Assembly (NCBI GenBank): GCA_035492455.1
Contig: DATJJE010000010.1
Coordinates: 1 to 64,000 of the forward strand
DNA: 64,000 nt
Direction: 5' to 3'
DNA from: Gp6-AA40 sp035492455
GTDB lineage: Bacteria > Acidobacteriota > Vicinamibacteria > Vicinamibacterales > UBA2999
A program made the position numbers and the translations under genes. Position 1 is the stretch's first letter. Every line of letters begins with the position of its first letter. The notes under the pieces are model-generated. The model did not search any database. It saw only the letters and a program-made list of their open reading frames with translations, and was not told the origin of the DNA. Positions 1-8,256 of this stretch are shown here, piece after piece.

Positions 1-1
1 G

Positions 2-2881
2 CTCGAGTTTATCAACGCAGCCGATCCATCGCTCGTGCGCAGAACATCGCTGCTTCGCTCAACGACGCTTCTGCAGGTCGCTATCGTTGCGTGCGACGCC
101 TCAACCATGTGGTCGCTGATGCAATCGATCGGCGTGAGCACGCCGATGGAAGCCGTCTTCGCCAGTTTCATGGTGTCGAGCCTCGTGCGAACCCTTGGTG
201 TCGTGCCGGGTGGCCTCGGGACCTTCGAAGCAACCTCAGTACTGATGCTCACGGTTACTGGCGCCAGCGTCGCTCAGGCACTGTCCGCCACGCTGCTGTT
301 TCGCGGCTTGAGCTTCTGGCTTCCAATGATTCCCGGTCTGTGGGCATCCCGGCGCATCGTCGCCAGCCGTCGACCGATGGAGACGCGTTTCGATTACTGG
401 TCGATGCCAGCACCGGCTGTCTTGGAGCGGCTGACGGCGCACGCGGACGGCCTCACCGGCGCGGATGTAGAGGACCGGCTGCGTCGATTCGGGGCCAATG
501 CGCTGCGCACGCGCGAGTCCCTTACGCGCTTGCGACTGCTGGGCAACCAGCTCAGAAGTCCGCTGCTGCTCCTGTTAGTCTTTGCGGCTGTTGCCTCGGC
601 GGTGACGCGCGAATGGGTCGACTCGGGAATCGTGCTGACCGTGGTTGTCGCCACTGTCGTGCTGGGTTATTCGCGCGAGTATGGCGCGCACACGGCGCTG
701 GAAGCGCTTCGCACGCGCATTCGTACACGCGCGCGTACGCGTCGCGACGGACGTGAAACACTGGTCACCTTGGAAGACCTCGTCCCCGGCGATGTGGTGC
801 TGCTCTCCGCAGGGAGCCTTGTGCCGGCGGACGGAGTCATTCTCGACACGACGGATTGTTACGTCAGCGAAGCAACGATCACCGGCGAGAGCTTCCCCGT
901 GGAGAAGAAGCCGGGTGTCGTCGCGGCTGACGCGCCGCTCAACGAGCGGCGCAATTGCGTCTTCATGGGAACGAACGTGCGCAGCGGCACGGCACGATGC
1001 CTGATCGTATGCACCGGCGCATCCACGGAGCTGGGGCACATCGCGCAGCGGCTGTCCGCTCACCCTGCACAGACTGAGTTCGATCGAGGTGTGTCGCGCT
1101 TCGGCTATCTGCTTACCACGGCGATGCTCGTCTTGGTGCTCCTGTTGTTTGCGATACACGTATTTCTAGGGCGCGCACCAGTAGAAACGTTGCTCTTCTC
1201 CGTCGCACTTGCCGTCGGTCTCAGCCCCGAACTGCTGCCCGCAATCCTGAGCGTCAATCTGGCGCGCGGCGCCGCGACAATGGCGCATCGCGGCGTGCTC
1301 GTCCGCAGGCTGAATGCGATCGAAAACCTGGGCAGCATGGACGTGCTGTTCACGGACAAGACGGGCACTCTTACCGAAGGGATCGTCGGTGTCGACGGCG
1401 CCTACGACGACCGCGGTGAACCGGCACCTGGGGTGCTCGAGCTCGCGGCCGTGAACGCCGCGCTCGAAACCGGCTTGGCGAATCCGCTCGACGACGCGCT
1501 GCTGCACGCTCTTACGCCGGACGTATCCGCGACGCGCAAGCTCGCGGAGATCCCGTTCGACTTTACGCGCAAGCGTCTAACCGTGGTGATCGAACGGGCG
1601 AACGGCGTGTGGCTGGTCACGAAGGGCGCTTTCGATCACGTCCTCGACGCGTGCTCGACCGTCCGCGGCGAGCCCTTGAACGAGCAGACACGAGCGGCGC
1701 TCCAGCAGCGCTACGACGGCTGGTGTGCGCACGGCATTCGCGTCATCGCCGTGGCAACGCGACCTCTCTGCGCGCGTGCCGCGTATACCCGCGAAGACGA
1801 ACACGACATGCACTTCGAGGGGTTCGTCACGTTTCTCGATCGGCCGAAAGCCGGCGTCCGCGACGCCATTGCCAGCCTCGCCGCCCTCGGCGTATCGGTC
1901 AAGGTGATTACCGGTGACAGCCGGCTCGTCGCCCGGCATGTCGCTGAACTAGTCGGCCTGCGTGCGGATCGCCTCCTTGACGGGCGCGAGCTCGATCGGC
2001 TGCACGGCGCCGCACTGTGGCGTGCGGTCGAGGAGACGGATCTCTTCGCAGAAGTGGATCCCGATCAGAAGGAGCGCATCATTCTCGCCGCGAAGAAGAT
2101 GCACCATGTCGTCGGTTTTCTCGGCGACGGCGTCAACGACGCGCCAGCGATGCACGCGGCGGACACGAGCCTGTCGGTGGATCAGGCTGTCGACGTGGCA
2201 AAGGAAGCCGCGGATTTCGTCCTGCTCGAACGCGGCCTCGACGTCATCAAGCGTGGCGTCCAGGAAGGGCGCGCGACATTTGCCAATACGCTGAAATACA
2301 TCCTCACGACGACGAGCGCGAATCTCGGCAACATGTTGAGCATGGCGGCCGCATCGCTGTTCCTGCCGTTTCTACCACTCCTACCCGGCCAGATTCTGCT
2401 GAACAACTTCATCTCGGACATCCCTGCGGTCGGCATCGCCGATGACAGCGTCGATGGAGAACTCGTCGAGCGTCCGCGCCGGTGGAATGTGCGCTTCATC
2501 GGATGGTTCATGGTCGTATTCGGCATCGTCAGCTCATTCTTCGACCTGCTGACGTTCGGCTTGTTGCGCGGCGTTTTCCACGCCGCGCCGGAGCTGTTTC
2601 GCACCGGCTGGTTCGTCGAGTCACTGCTCACCGAGCTGCTCGTCGCGCTCGTTGTGCGCACGCGCCGTCCGTTCTTCCGCAGCCGCCCGGGCCGGGTACT
2701 GCTCTGGACGACCGTTGTCCTCGTGCCCTTCACGCTCGCCATCCCCTACCTGCCAGGCACCGAGGTCTTTGGGTTCGTGTCGATACCGGGCACCCTGCTG
2801 GCGACAATTTGCGCAATCAGCGTGCTGTATGTCGCCGCGACCGAGATCGTCAAACGGCCGTTCTTCAGAACGTTGGATTGA
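2..2881 (+). CDS. Flippase-like membrane domain fused to Mg-type P-type ATPase, 5' partial
   Basis: The frame is open from the left window edge, so the true start lies upstream; about 959 residues are visible. The first ~110 are hydrophobic and carry PGGLGTFE, a signature of UPF0104/lysylphosphatidylglycerol-flippase-like membrane domains. After a short linker the chain runs without a frame break into a complete P-type ATPase: TGES actuator loop (nt ~878), TM4 motif SPELLPAI (nt ~1222), DKTGTLT phosphorylation site (nt ~1353), KGA (nt ~1622), TGD (nt ~1910), GDGVNDAP (nt ~2125) and C-terminal membrane helices. The TM4 motif resembles P3B Mg2+ ATPases (MgtA/MgtB), so Mg2+ or another divalent cation is the inferred substrate. 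The joining of a lipid-flippase-like domain to a cation pump is unusual. It converges with the next gene, 12 nt away. Confidence 0.85.
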   Translation, partial: LEFINAADPSLVRRTSLLRSTTLLQVAIVACDASTMWSLMQSIGVSTPMEAVFASFMVSSLVRTLGVVPGGLGTFEATSVLMLTVTGASVAQALSATLLFRGLSFWLPMIPGLWASRRIVASRRPMETRFDYWSMPAPAVLERLTAHADGLTGADVEDRLRRFGANALRTRESLTRLRLLGNQLRSPLLLLLVFAAVASAVTREWVDSGIVLTVVVATVVLGYSREYGAHTALEALRTRIRTRARTRRDGRETLVTLEDLVPGDVVLLSAGSLVPADGVILDTTDCYVSEATITGESFPVEKKPGVVAADAPLNERRNCVFMGTNVRSGTARCLIVCTGASTELGHIAQRLSAHPAQTEFDRGVSRFGYLLTTAMLVLVLLLFAIHVFLGRAPVETLLFSVALAVGLSPELLPAILSVNLARGAATMAHRGVLVRRLNAIENLGSMDVLFTDKTGTLTEGIVGVDGAYDDRGEPAPGVLELAAVNAALETGLANPLDDALLHALTPDVSATRKLAEIPFDFTRKRLTVVIERANGVWLVTKGAFDHVLDACSTVRGEPLNEQTRAALQQRYDGWCAHGIRVIAVATRPLCARAAYTREDEHDMHFEGFVTFLDRPKAGVRDAIASLAALGVSVKVITGDSRLVARHVAELVGLRADRLLDGRELDRLHGAALWRAVEETDLFAEVDPDQKERIILAAKKMHHVVGFLGDGVNDAPAMHAADTSLSVDQAVDVAKEAADFVLLERGLDVIKRGVQEGRATFANTLKYILTTTSANLGNMLSMAAASLFLPFLPLLPGQILLNNFISDIPAVGIADDSVDGELVERPRRWNVRFIGWFMVVFGIVSSFFDLLTFGLLRGVFHAAPELFRTGWFVESLLTELLVALVVRTRRPFFRSRPGRVLLWTTVVLVPFTLAIPYLPGTEVFGFVSIPGTLLATICAISVLYVAATEIVKRPFFRTLD

Positions 2882-2893
2882 GCGGTGCGGCGA

Positions 2894-4639
2894 CTACGCT
2901 GCGGTCGCAGGCATGAGCGGGACGTTATCGTCCCTCAGGTCGTAGCGCGATCGGATATCATGAATCAGTTCGCCCGCGACGTCCGACACCCAGCCATTCC
3001 GGTATCGCTCTTCTATCAGACGCAAATCATCGGCGAGTGCGTAATCGCCGAAGACGTCCGCGATCCACCGCGAAAAGTCATTCCGGCGTAGGTAGCCGTC
3101 GAGGTTGCCCTCCGGCTGGCCAAGAACCTCGACGAATTGCCGCAACGTCCGCGCGCGACGCGTGCCGAACACGAATGCACGCGAGTCGCTCACGGGCACG
3201 TCCACGTACTTCTGCCGATGCCGTACGTGCGGCGTCAATCGTTGCCCGAGGGTAAACCACCGCAGCTCGCCTCCAGCCTCCTCGGTGACGGGGAGAGCGA
3301 CCGCCTGGCCGTATCCGAGCTCGTGCAACTTCGACCACGTGGCGGTATCTGGCACCGGACAGCACGAACAGCGTTTCCGCAGCGCCTCGATCTCGCCGGG
3401 GTTCGATTCGCACGTGACAATAATCACTTCGCTCGCGTCGAGCAGCGGTTTCGGCAGCCGGGACGCGCAATAACTCACGACGACATACCCATTCAGTTCG
3501 AAGTCGAGCAACTGGCGAGCATCGGCGTCGTGCAGAAAATAGTGCGCTTCGTCGAGCAGGATGCGGTGCGGCAGTCCTGTACGCCGGCGCAATACATTCA
3601 GCGCCGGCAGCAGCGATCGGATGTAGTCGATCTTTTCGGTGTGCGCCATATGAGAGAGATCGACGATGAGGCTTCGATCCGGATAACGAAGGGCGCGGAC
3701 GAGCTGCCTCGGCGTCGGTGCAGGATCTTCTCCACCGATCACTGCTACCCCGGGGAGTGCTTCAAGCGAACGGTAGTCGCCTTCGGGATCGATAACACAG
3801 ACAGAGTAGCCGTGCAGAATCAACTGCTCACAGAGGAGCCCTGCCGCCCAGGACTTGCCGGACTTGGCGTCACCCGTAACCAGAATGTTGCGGCCGCGGA
3901 CGGCGAGCGAGAACTCGCGGCCGTCGGGCGTGTAGCCGAAGTGAAGGCGGCGTCGCGCGCGCGGCGGCGTGGGCAGACGGCGCGATTGCGCCAAGGTGCG
4001 GATGAGCGGTCCAACGGCCGCCGGGCCGGCGCCGTTCACAATCAGATCGGCGGCGTTTCTGAGGGACGCCGCGCCCCATTCGACGGCATAGCCGACCTCA
4101 GCGAGGCGCAACAGCTCGTGATCGTTCTCCGCGTCGCCAATCGCGACGGTGTTGCGCGGCGAAAGACGCAGCGTGTTGAGCATCGTCTGCAGGCCGGTCG
4201 CCTTGCTGACGCCCTGCGGCATCGCCATGACCCGCCCGCGGTTGAACACGAGCACGATCGGCAGCTCGAGATCGCGGATGACCTCGAGCGCATGTGGAGC
4301 GTCACGGGTGTCGAAATCCACGAGGCACTGCCCCGCCTGTCCGGCAATGCCGCGGCGCCTCAATTCCGCGGTGAACGCGGGTGCAACCGGCGGCGCTAGT
4401 ACCTGGCTGTAGTCGTTCGCAGGGAAATGAATGACGGCGCCGTTCTCGGCGACGACGCCATCGACGAAATGGAGATCGCCTGCAACGCGGCACAGCTCGG
4501 AGAGGATTCTGCCGGTGACCAGCAGCACGCTGATCCCTGAATCACGCACGGCCGCGATCGCCTCGCGCACCGACGCGCCGATGGCATCACCCTGGGCGAT
4601 GGTGCCGTCGTAGTCAAGGGCCAGTGCTGACAGCCGCAT
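2894..4639 (-). CDS. HAD-family phosphatase fused to HerA/DUF87-like ATPase
   Basis: 581 residues. The N-terminal half is a Cof/HAD-IIB-like phosphatase: DYDGT (9-13, motif I), VTGR (41-44), a lysine near 146 and GDAEND (168-173, motif IV). The C-terminal half is a P-loop ATPase with Walker A GDAKSGKS (256-263), IDPEGDY (283-289) and Walker B ILLDEAH (360-366), like HerA/DUF87 ATPases. Substrates of both halves are unknown; the fusion suggests that phosphatase activity or a sugar-phosphate ligand controls the ATPase. It lies 3 nt after a universal stress protein gene on the same strand, so the two are probably one transcript driven by the -24/-12 element at 5569-5584. Confidence 0.8.
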   Translation of the reverse strand: MRLSALALDYDGTIAQGDAIGASVREAIAAVRDSGISVLLVTGRILSELCRVAGDLHFVDGVVAENGAVIHFPANDYSQVLAPPVAPAFTAELRRRGIAGQAGQCLVDFDTRDAPHALEVIRDLELPIVLVFNRGRVMAMPQGVSKATGLQTMLNTLRLSPRNTVAIGDAENDHELLRLAEVGYAVEWGAASLRNAADLIVNGAGPAAVGPLIRTLAQSRRLPTPPRARRRLHFGYTPDGREFSLAVRGRNILVTGDAKSGKSWAAGLLCEQLILHGYSVCVIDPEGDYRSLEALPGVAVIGGEDPAPTPRQLVRALRYPDRSLIVDLSHMAHTEKIDYIRSLLPALNVLRRRTGLPHRILLDEAHYFLHDADARQLLDFELNGYVVVSYCASRLPKPLLDASEVIIVTCESNPGEIEALRKRCSCCPVPDTATWSKLHELGYGQAVALPVTEEAGGELRWFTLGQRLTPHVRHRQKYVDVPVSDSRAFVFGTRRARTLRQFVEVLGQPEGNLDGYLRRNDFSRWIADVFGDYALADDLRLIEERYRNGWVSDVAGELIHDIRSRYDLRDDNVPLMPATAA

Positions 4640-4642
4640 GGA

Positions 4643-5554
4643 TCATGGCCGTACCGTGAGAACGGGACACGTCGCGCCGCAGACCACATCGCGAGTTTTC
4701 GAGCCGAACACGAGCCGTTCGATTGCGCGCTGGCCCTGAGCGCCCATCACAATCAGGTCCGCGTGCTGCTCGTTCGCAAACGCCAGAATCGCGTGACCGG
4801 CGGCGCCGCTGGAGGTGGCAGTTTGGACCGAACAGTAATTGTTCGCGTGAACGGGTATCAGTGTGCGCAGCCGCTCGAGCGTGTCGGCCGCGAAGGCCGC
4901 ATGCAGCGCGTCGATTTCAGGATCCGTGACGATCGCGGACACACGCAGTTCCGGCGGTACTTCGATGACGTGCAGCAACGACAGGTGAGCGTCGGCTTCT
5001 TCAGCAAGCGACACCGCCCATGTCAGCGCCGCGTGTGAACTTTCGGAAAAATCAATAGCGCAGATAATTGTCTTGAACGAGACGGTCGACGGCGCGACTG
5101 CGTCGTGCGGCGGCACCACCAGCACGGGACACCTCGCCGCCCGAAGCACGTGTTCCGTCACCGAACCGAGCAGCAAGCGTTCCACTCCGGATCGACCGTG
5201 GCTGCCCATCACGATCAAGTCGGCCGCTAGCGCGCGCGCGTGTTCGAGAATCGCGCCCTCGATGTGCGTCGACCGTTCGATGGCGACATCCACCGGGGTT
5301 CGGCATGCGGCACGGTCGACAAACCTCCGTACGTCGTCTGCCGCGCGCGTTGCGGGCGTCACGTCGACCGCTGCCGCACGGGCGATCGCGAAGTCGCCGA
5401 ACTCGGACAATCCTTCGATCCGCAGGGTCGTATCGACGTACAGTGCGTGCAAAGACGACTCGTACCAGGCGGCCAGAGCCGCGGCGTGCTGCAGAGCACG
5501 ATGTGACGTCTCCGACAGATCGACGGGGCACAAAATGTGACGCAACGTGATCAT
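4643..5554 (-). CDS. Tandem universal stress protein (two UspA domains)
   Basis: 303 residues with two UspA folds. Each begins with an ILCPVD/IICAIDFSESS-type strand and ends with an ATP-binding loop of the G-2x-G-9x-G(S/T) kind: GSHGRSGVERLLLGS in domain 1 and GAQGQRAIERLVFGS in domain 2. Family knowledge: such proteins bind ATP or AMP and help survival in starvation or hypoxia; they are cytoplasmic. The ATG at 5554 is the only sensible start because the first strand begins five residues later. No Shine-Dalgarno is visible, and the predicted sigma-54 transcription start is about 4 nt upstream, which would make the mRNA leaderless. First gene of a two-gene unit with the HAD-ATPase. Confidence 0.9.
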   Translation of the reverse strand: MITLRHILCPVDLSETSHRALQHAAALAAWYESSLHALYVDTTLRIEGLSEFGDFAIARAAAVDVTPATRAADDVRRFVDRAACRTPVDVAIERSTHIEGAILEHARALAADLIVMGSHGRSGVERLLLGSVTEHVLRAARCPVLVVPPHDAVAPSTVSFKTIICAIDFSESSHAALTWAVSLAEEADAHLSLLHVIEVPPELRVSAIVTDPEIDALHAAFAADTLERLRTLIPVHANNYCSVQTATSSGAAGHAILAFANEQHADLIVMGAQGQRAIERLVFGSKTRDVVCGATCPVLTVRP

Positions 5555-5568
5555 TTGCTGTTCAAGGC

Positions 5569-5584
5569 TGCAAGGCCGCGGCCA
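5569..5584 (-). promoter_or_regulatory. Sigma-54 type -24/-12 promoter for USP/HAD-ATPase unit
   Basis: Minus-strand sequence TGGCCGCGGCCTTGCA: -24 TGGC, -12 TTGCA, GG-N10-GC spacing. Predicted start of transcription is near 5558, about 4 nt before the ATG at 5554. Shares the central element at 5655-5672 with the divergent BON gene promoter. Confidence 0.5.
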
Positions 5585-5654
5585 CGGCTGGGTCGACGCA
5601 CATCGCGCGTTCGCGCACGCGCTACCGTGCTGCGCTGCGGATTCCTTCGGCGAG

Positions 5655-5672
5655 CCGTGGGTTTTTCACCGG
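5655..5672 (-). promoter_or_regulatory. Putative activator site (GCGAAARAYCTCG-like) between USP and BON genes
   Basis: Minus-strand sequence CCGGTGAAAAACCCACGG, a member of the recurring GNGAAARAYYYC family. It lies about 70 nt upstream of the leftward -24 element and 50 nt upstream of the rightward one, a usual position for a sigma-54 enhancer-binding protein site. Confidence 0.4.
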
Positions 5673-5721
5673 GGCCGATCTCCTGAACACGTGTCTTGCC
5701 CGACCGTGGGCACTTGTCTCG

Positions 5722-5737
5722 TGGCACATGTTTCGCG
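5722..5737 (+). promoter_or_regulatory. Sigma-54 type -24/-12 promoter for BON gene
   Basis: TGGCACATGTTTCGCG: perfect -24 TGGCAC, -12 TCGC, GG-N10-GC spacing. Predicted start near 5748, followed by GGAGG at 5753-5757 and the ATG at 5765. Confidence 0.55.
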
Positions 5738-5764
5738 GCGACGATCGGCTGGGGAGGAATGACT

Positions 5765-6463
5765 ATGACAGTTGCCGCAATGGTCAGCGATGATTTGCGC
5801 ATCCGCAATGCCGTGATGCATCAGCTCGAATTCGATCCGGAGATTGACGCGAGCGAAATCGGCGTCGCCGCGCGTGGCGGAGCGGTCACCTTGACCGGCT
5901 TCATCGATAGTTATTGGGGAAAGCTGGCCGCCGAACGCTGCGCCAAGCGCGTACGAGGCGTGCGTGCTGTCGCCAATGACCTGCAGGTGCGGCTGCGGCT
6001 GGCACGCACGGATGCGGACATCGCACGTGACGCCGCGTTCGCGCTCAACCTACGCGCCTCGGTGCCGAAAACGGTCAAGGCGCTCGTGCACAACGCGCAC
6101 GTGACGCTGACGGGCGCGGTCGATTGGATGTTCCAGAAAACGCAGGCCGAGAAGCTCGTCCAGCATGTTCCCGGCGTGGTGAGCGTCATCAATCACATCG
6201 AGGTGGTGCCGCGCAGAGGTGTGCGCGACATTCAAAAGCGCATCGTCCACGCCCTGCACCGCAGCGCCGACATCAATGCGCGGCAGATCGAAGTAAAGGT
6301 GGATGGCGACGTTGCGATTCTGACTGGGACGGTCGGATCGTGGCTGCAGCGCGAGGCGGCGGAGCGGGCGGCCGGCAGCGCACCCGGGATCACGCGAGTT
6401 GATAACCGCGTCACCATCGCGCCGACCTTCGTACTGGACGACATGCCGGGCGAGCAGTTCTGA
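5765..6463 (+). CDS. Triple BON-domain protein
   Basis: 232 residues made of three BON domains in a row (about 10-75, 80-150 and 155-225). Each has the alternating charged helix and a VTLTG or AILTG turn followed by a helix ending in VPGV/VRGV/APGI and a final strand. BON domains are linked to phospholipid or osmotic-shock protection (OsmY, periplasmic), but no signal peptide is seen here, so it may act in the cytoplasm. I chose the second ATG (5765) because GGAGG at 5753-5757 is 7 nt away from it and only 1 nt from the ATG at 5759. It is divergent from the USP gene, sharing one regulatory region. Confidence 0.85.
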   Translation: MTVAAMVSDDLRIRNAVMHQLEFDPEIDASEIGVAARGGAVTLTGFIDSYWGKLAAERCAKRVRGVRAVANDLQVRLRLARTDADIARDAAFALNLRASVPKTVKALVHNAHVTLTGAVDWMFQKTQAEKLVQHVPGVVSVINHIEVVPRRGVRDIQKRIVHALHRSADINARQIEVKVDGDVAILTGTVGSWLQREAAERAAGSAPGITRVDNRVTIAPTFVLDDMPGEQF

Positions 6464-6467
6464 CCAA

Positions 6468-7313
6468 TCAATCGGCGGTGGACGGATGCAGGCGAATCTG
6501 CCTGGCCACCCCATCCCGGCGATCGATGTCCAGATCCGCAGCCGCCCAGTCGATTCGATCGCTCACACCGAGGCGCCGCGCCAGATCCCGTGTGTGCTCG
6601 AGTGCCGTCGCCGGCATTCTGCCGTAGACGTCGGCATGCACCTCGACGAATAGGGCGTCGCCGTCGCGTGCGAGGAGCACCGGTTCATAGATGATTCGGC
6701 CGCGGGTGCCGACGCGCACGTGGGCATAGAGCTCGGCAATGTTGTCCGCCTGTAGACGAATACACCCGTGCGTCGCGGTCTGATAGATGCTCGAGGAAAA
6801 CGGCGTGCCGTGAATGCCAATCGACGCCAGACTCAGACCAATCCAGAAACGGCCGAGCGGGTTGCGCGGTCCCGGTGGAACGACGCGCGGCAGAAGCTTG
6901 CCCGTCCGTTCGCTCTCTTGTCGAATCGAGGCCGGCACGTGCCACGCCGGATCCTGCTCCATGCGGATCACCTCGAACGGCCCATCGGGTGTTCGCCACG
7001 TTGTGCGGCCGACCGCGATCGGATAGGCGAAGGTACGTTCGCCTTCTCGGTAGAAGAGCATCCGCTGCGGAATGTTGACGACGATTTCGCCTTCCGCCAG
7101 TGTGGCGGGGACGATGTGCCGATTATCGATGCGAAGCTGGCGTCCGGCGACCAGCGGCCGTTTGGGATCGAGGTTGTTCTCAGCGGCGACGGTTGCGGGA
7201 TACACGCCGAACCGTGCCGCGACCGCGGTCATGGTATCTCCCGGCATCACGGTGTAAACCGTTACCCCGCCGGTAAGCGCGGCTGTCAGCATCCATGCGA
7301 ATGGAATCCACAT
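6468..7313 (-). CDS. LysM L,D-transpeptidase (YkuD family)
   Basis: 281 residues. A short hydrophobic N-terminus (signal or anchor) leads into a LysM domain (VYTVMPGDTMTAVAARFG, then NNLDP) and a YkuD catalytic domain with HGTPF and the active-site block ATHGCIRL. Family knowledge: these enzymes use a catalytic cysteine to make 3-3 peptidoglycan cross-links or to attach outer membrane lipoproteins to the wall. The start at 7313 is preferred: it gives a signal-like N-terminus and has AGGGA about 5 nt upstream. Upstream in-frame starts would add a cysteine-rich tail that reads like noncoding sequence. Convergent with BON, divergent from DUF6448. Confidence 0.85.
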   Translation of the reverse strand: MWIPFAWMLTAALTGGVTVYTVMPGDTMTAVAARFGVYPATVAAENNLDPKRPLVAGRQLRIDNRHIVPATLAEGEIVVNIPQRMLFYREGERTFAYPIAVGRTTWRTPDGPFEVIRMEQDPAWHVPASIRQESERTGKLLPRVVPPGPRNPLGRFWIGLSLASIGIHGTPFSSSIYQTATHGCIRLQADNIAELYAHVRVGTRGRIIYEPVLLARDGDALFVEVHADVYGRMPATALEHTRDLARRLGVSDRIDWAAADLDIDRRDGVARQIRLHPSTAD

Positions 7314-7345
7314 ATTGTCCCTGCAGCGTGTTTGCACCACAAAGC

Positions 7346-7361
7346 AGCAACAGCCATACCG
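7346..7361 (-). promoter_or_regulatory. Possible -24/-12 promoter for L,D-transpeptidase
   Basis: Minus-strand CGGTATGGCTGTTGCT: perfect -12 TTGCT, weaker -24 (GGTAT), GG-N10-GC spacing. Predicted start near 7335, 22 nt before the ATG. Confidence 0.35.
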
Positions 7362-7413
7362 GCGTCCATGCGCCGCTGCGCCCTCGTCTGCGCTCATCCG
7401 CATCACGTCACGC

Positions 7414-7430
7414 GTCGAAAGATTCCCGAC
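7414..7430 (+). promoter_or_regulatory. Putative activator site between transpeptidase and DUF6448 genes
   Basis: GTCGAAAGATTCCCGAC, a copy of the recurring GAAA-centred element, about 53 and 68 nt from the two outward-facing -24 elements. Confidence 0.4.
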
Positions 7431-7497
7431 GCCCAGAAAACATCCGAACGACCACGCGTCGCCCCCGCGTCTCCCTTGTCACCGTGCACGTGTTCCG

Positions 7498-7513
7498 AGG
7501 TACACCTTGTGCA
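7498..7513 (+). promoter_or_regulatory. Possible -24/-12 promoter for DUF6448 gene
   Basis: AGGTACACCTTGTGCA with GG-N10-GC spacing. Predicted start near 7524, 2 nt before the ATG at 7526, so a leaderless transcript; no Shine-Dalgarno is visible. Confidence 0.4.
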
Positions 7514-7525
7514 CCGTTCACTCGT

Positions 7526-8101
7526 ATGTCGTTCAAGCGCGGATTCAGTACGGGAATCGTGGCGCTCACGCTGGCGATACCGGCCGTAGCGGACGCCCAC
7601 TGCGACACGATGGACGGCCCGGTGATCAAGGCGGCGCAGGCCGCGCTGGCGAGCGGCGACATAACGCCGGCGCTCATCTGGATTCAGCCCGCAGCGGACC
7701 AGGAAGTACGTGAGGCGTTCGCGCGCGCGATCCAGGTGCGACGATTGGGTGACGCGGCTCGCGACGTTGCGGATCGATATTTCTACGAAACGCTCGTCCG
7801 GCTGCACCGCGCGGGCGAAGGCGAGGCGTTCACGGGCATCGAACCATCGGGCACGGACGTCGGCCCGATCATTCCGGAAGCCGACCGGGCGCTCGTCTCG
7901 GGTTCGATCGATTCGCTCGCGCGCATGTTGTCCGCCGACCTGAACAGCGGCCTGCGGACACGATTCGACCAAGTCCGAACGAAACAGGCGGCGATGCGAG
8001 AGGGCGACGTCGCCTCAGGACGCGCGTTCGTCAAAGCGTATGTCGAATTCATGCATTACGCCGAACATCTCCACGCGGCGACAGTCGGATCACCCGAGTA
8101 G
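7526..8101 (+). CDS. DUF6448 family exported protein
   Basis: 191 residues. A signal peptide of about 24 residues ends near VADA, and the mature protein starts with HCDTMDGPV. The rest contains LIWIQP, DRYFYETLVRLHRAGEGEAFTGI and FVKAYVEFMHYAEHLH, which I recognise as the DUF6448 pattern. No function is established for the family; conserved His, Asp and Glu residues could bind a metal, but that is a guess. The ATG at 7526 fits the signal peptide; longer in-frame starts add unlikely sequence that overlaps the divergent transpeptidase control region. Confidence 0.75.
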   Translation: MSFKRGFSTGIVALTLAIPAVADAHCDTMDGPVIKAAQAALASGDITPALIWIQPAADQEVREAFARAIQVRRLGDAARDVADRYFYETLVRLHRAGEGEAFTGIEPSGTDVGPIIPEADRALVSGSIDSLARMLSADLNSGLRTRFDQVRTKQAAMREGDVASGRAFVKAYVEFMHYAEHLHAATVGSPE

Positions 8102-8139
8102 ACGATTCTCGCGCCAGCGCGCCCCGGCGGTGAGTACGA

Positions 8140-8256
8140 TTACGCTCCCAGCAGCGCTTGCACCTGTTCGTCCGTCGTTTGCGCGAATTCGTCGAACCAA
8201 AGACCAACAGCGACGAAAAGATCAGGGAACCGATCCGCAAAACGCCATCGGTTCAT
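8140..8256 (-). CDS. 38-residue microprotein coupled to sortase
   Basis: A short frame whose ATG overlaps the sortase stop codon (ATGA at 8256-8253), as in translational coupling. The product is an amphipathic 38-mer beginning MNRWRFADRFPDLF and ending DEQVQALLGA. There is no signal peptide and no recognised family. It fills most of the gap between the sortase and the convergent DUF6448 gene. The overlap and the balanced composition support it, but the short length means it could be chance. Confidence 0.4.
   Translation of the reverse strand: MNRWRFADRFPDLFVAVGLWFDEFAQTTDEQVQALLGA

Noticed and set aside
3137..4399. Long plus-strand frame opposite the HAD-ATPase gene (420 codons)
   Set aside because: The opposite frame has catalytic motifs of two domains; this one is rich in Arg and Gly with no recognisable motif, as usual for antisense frames in GC-rich DNA.
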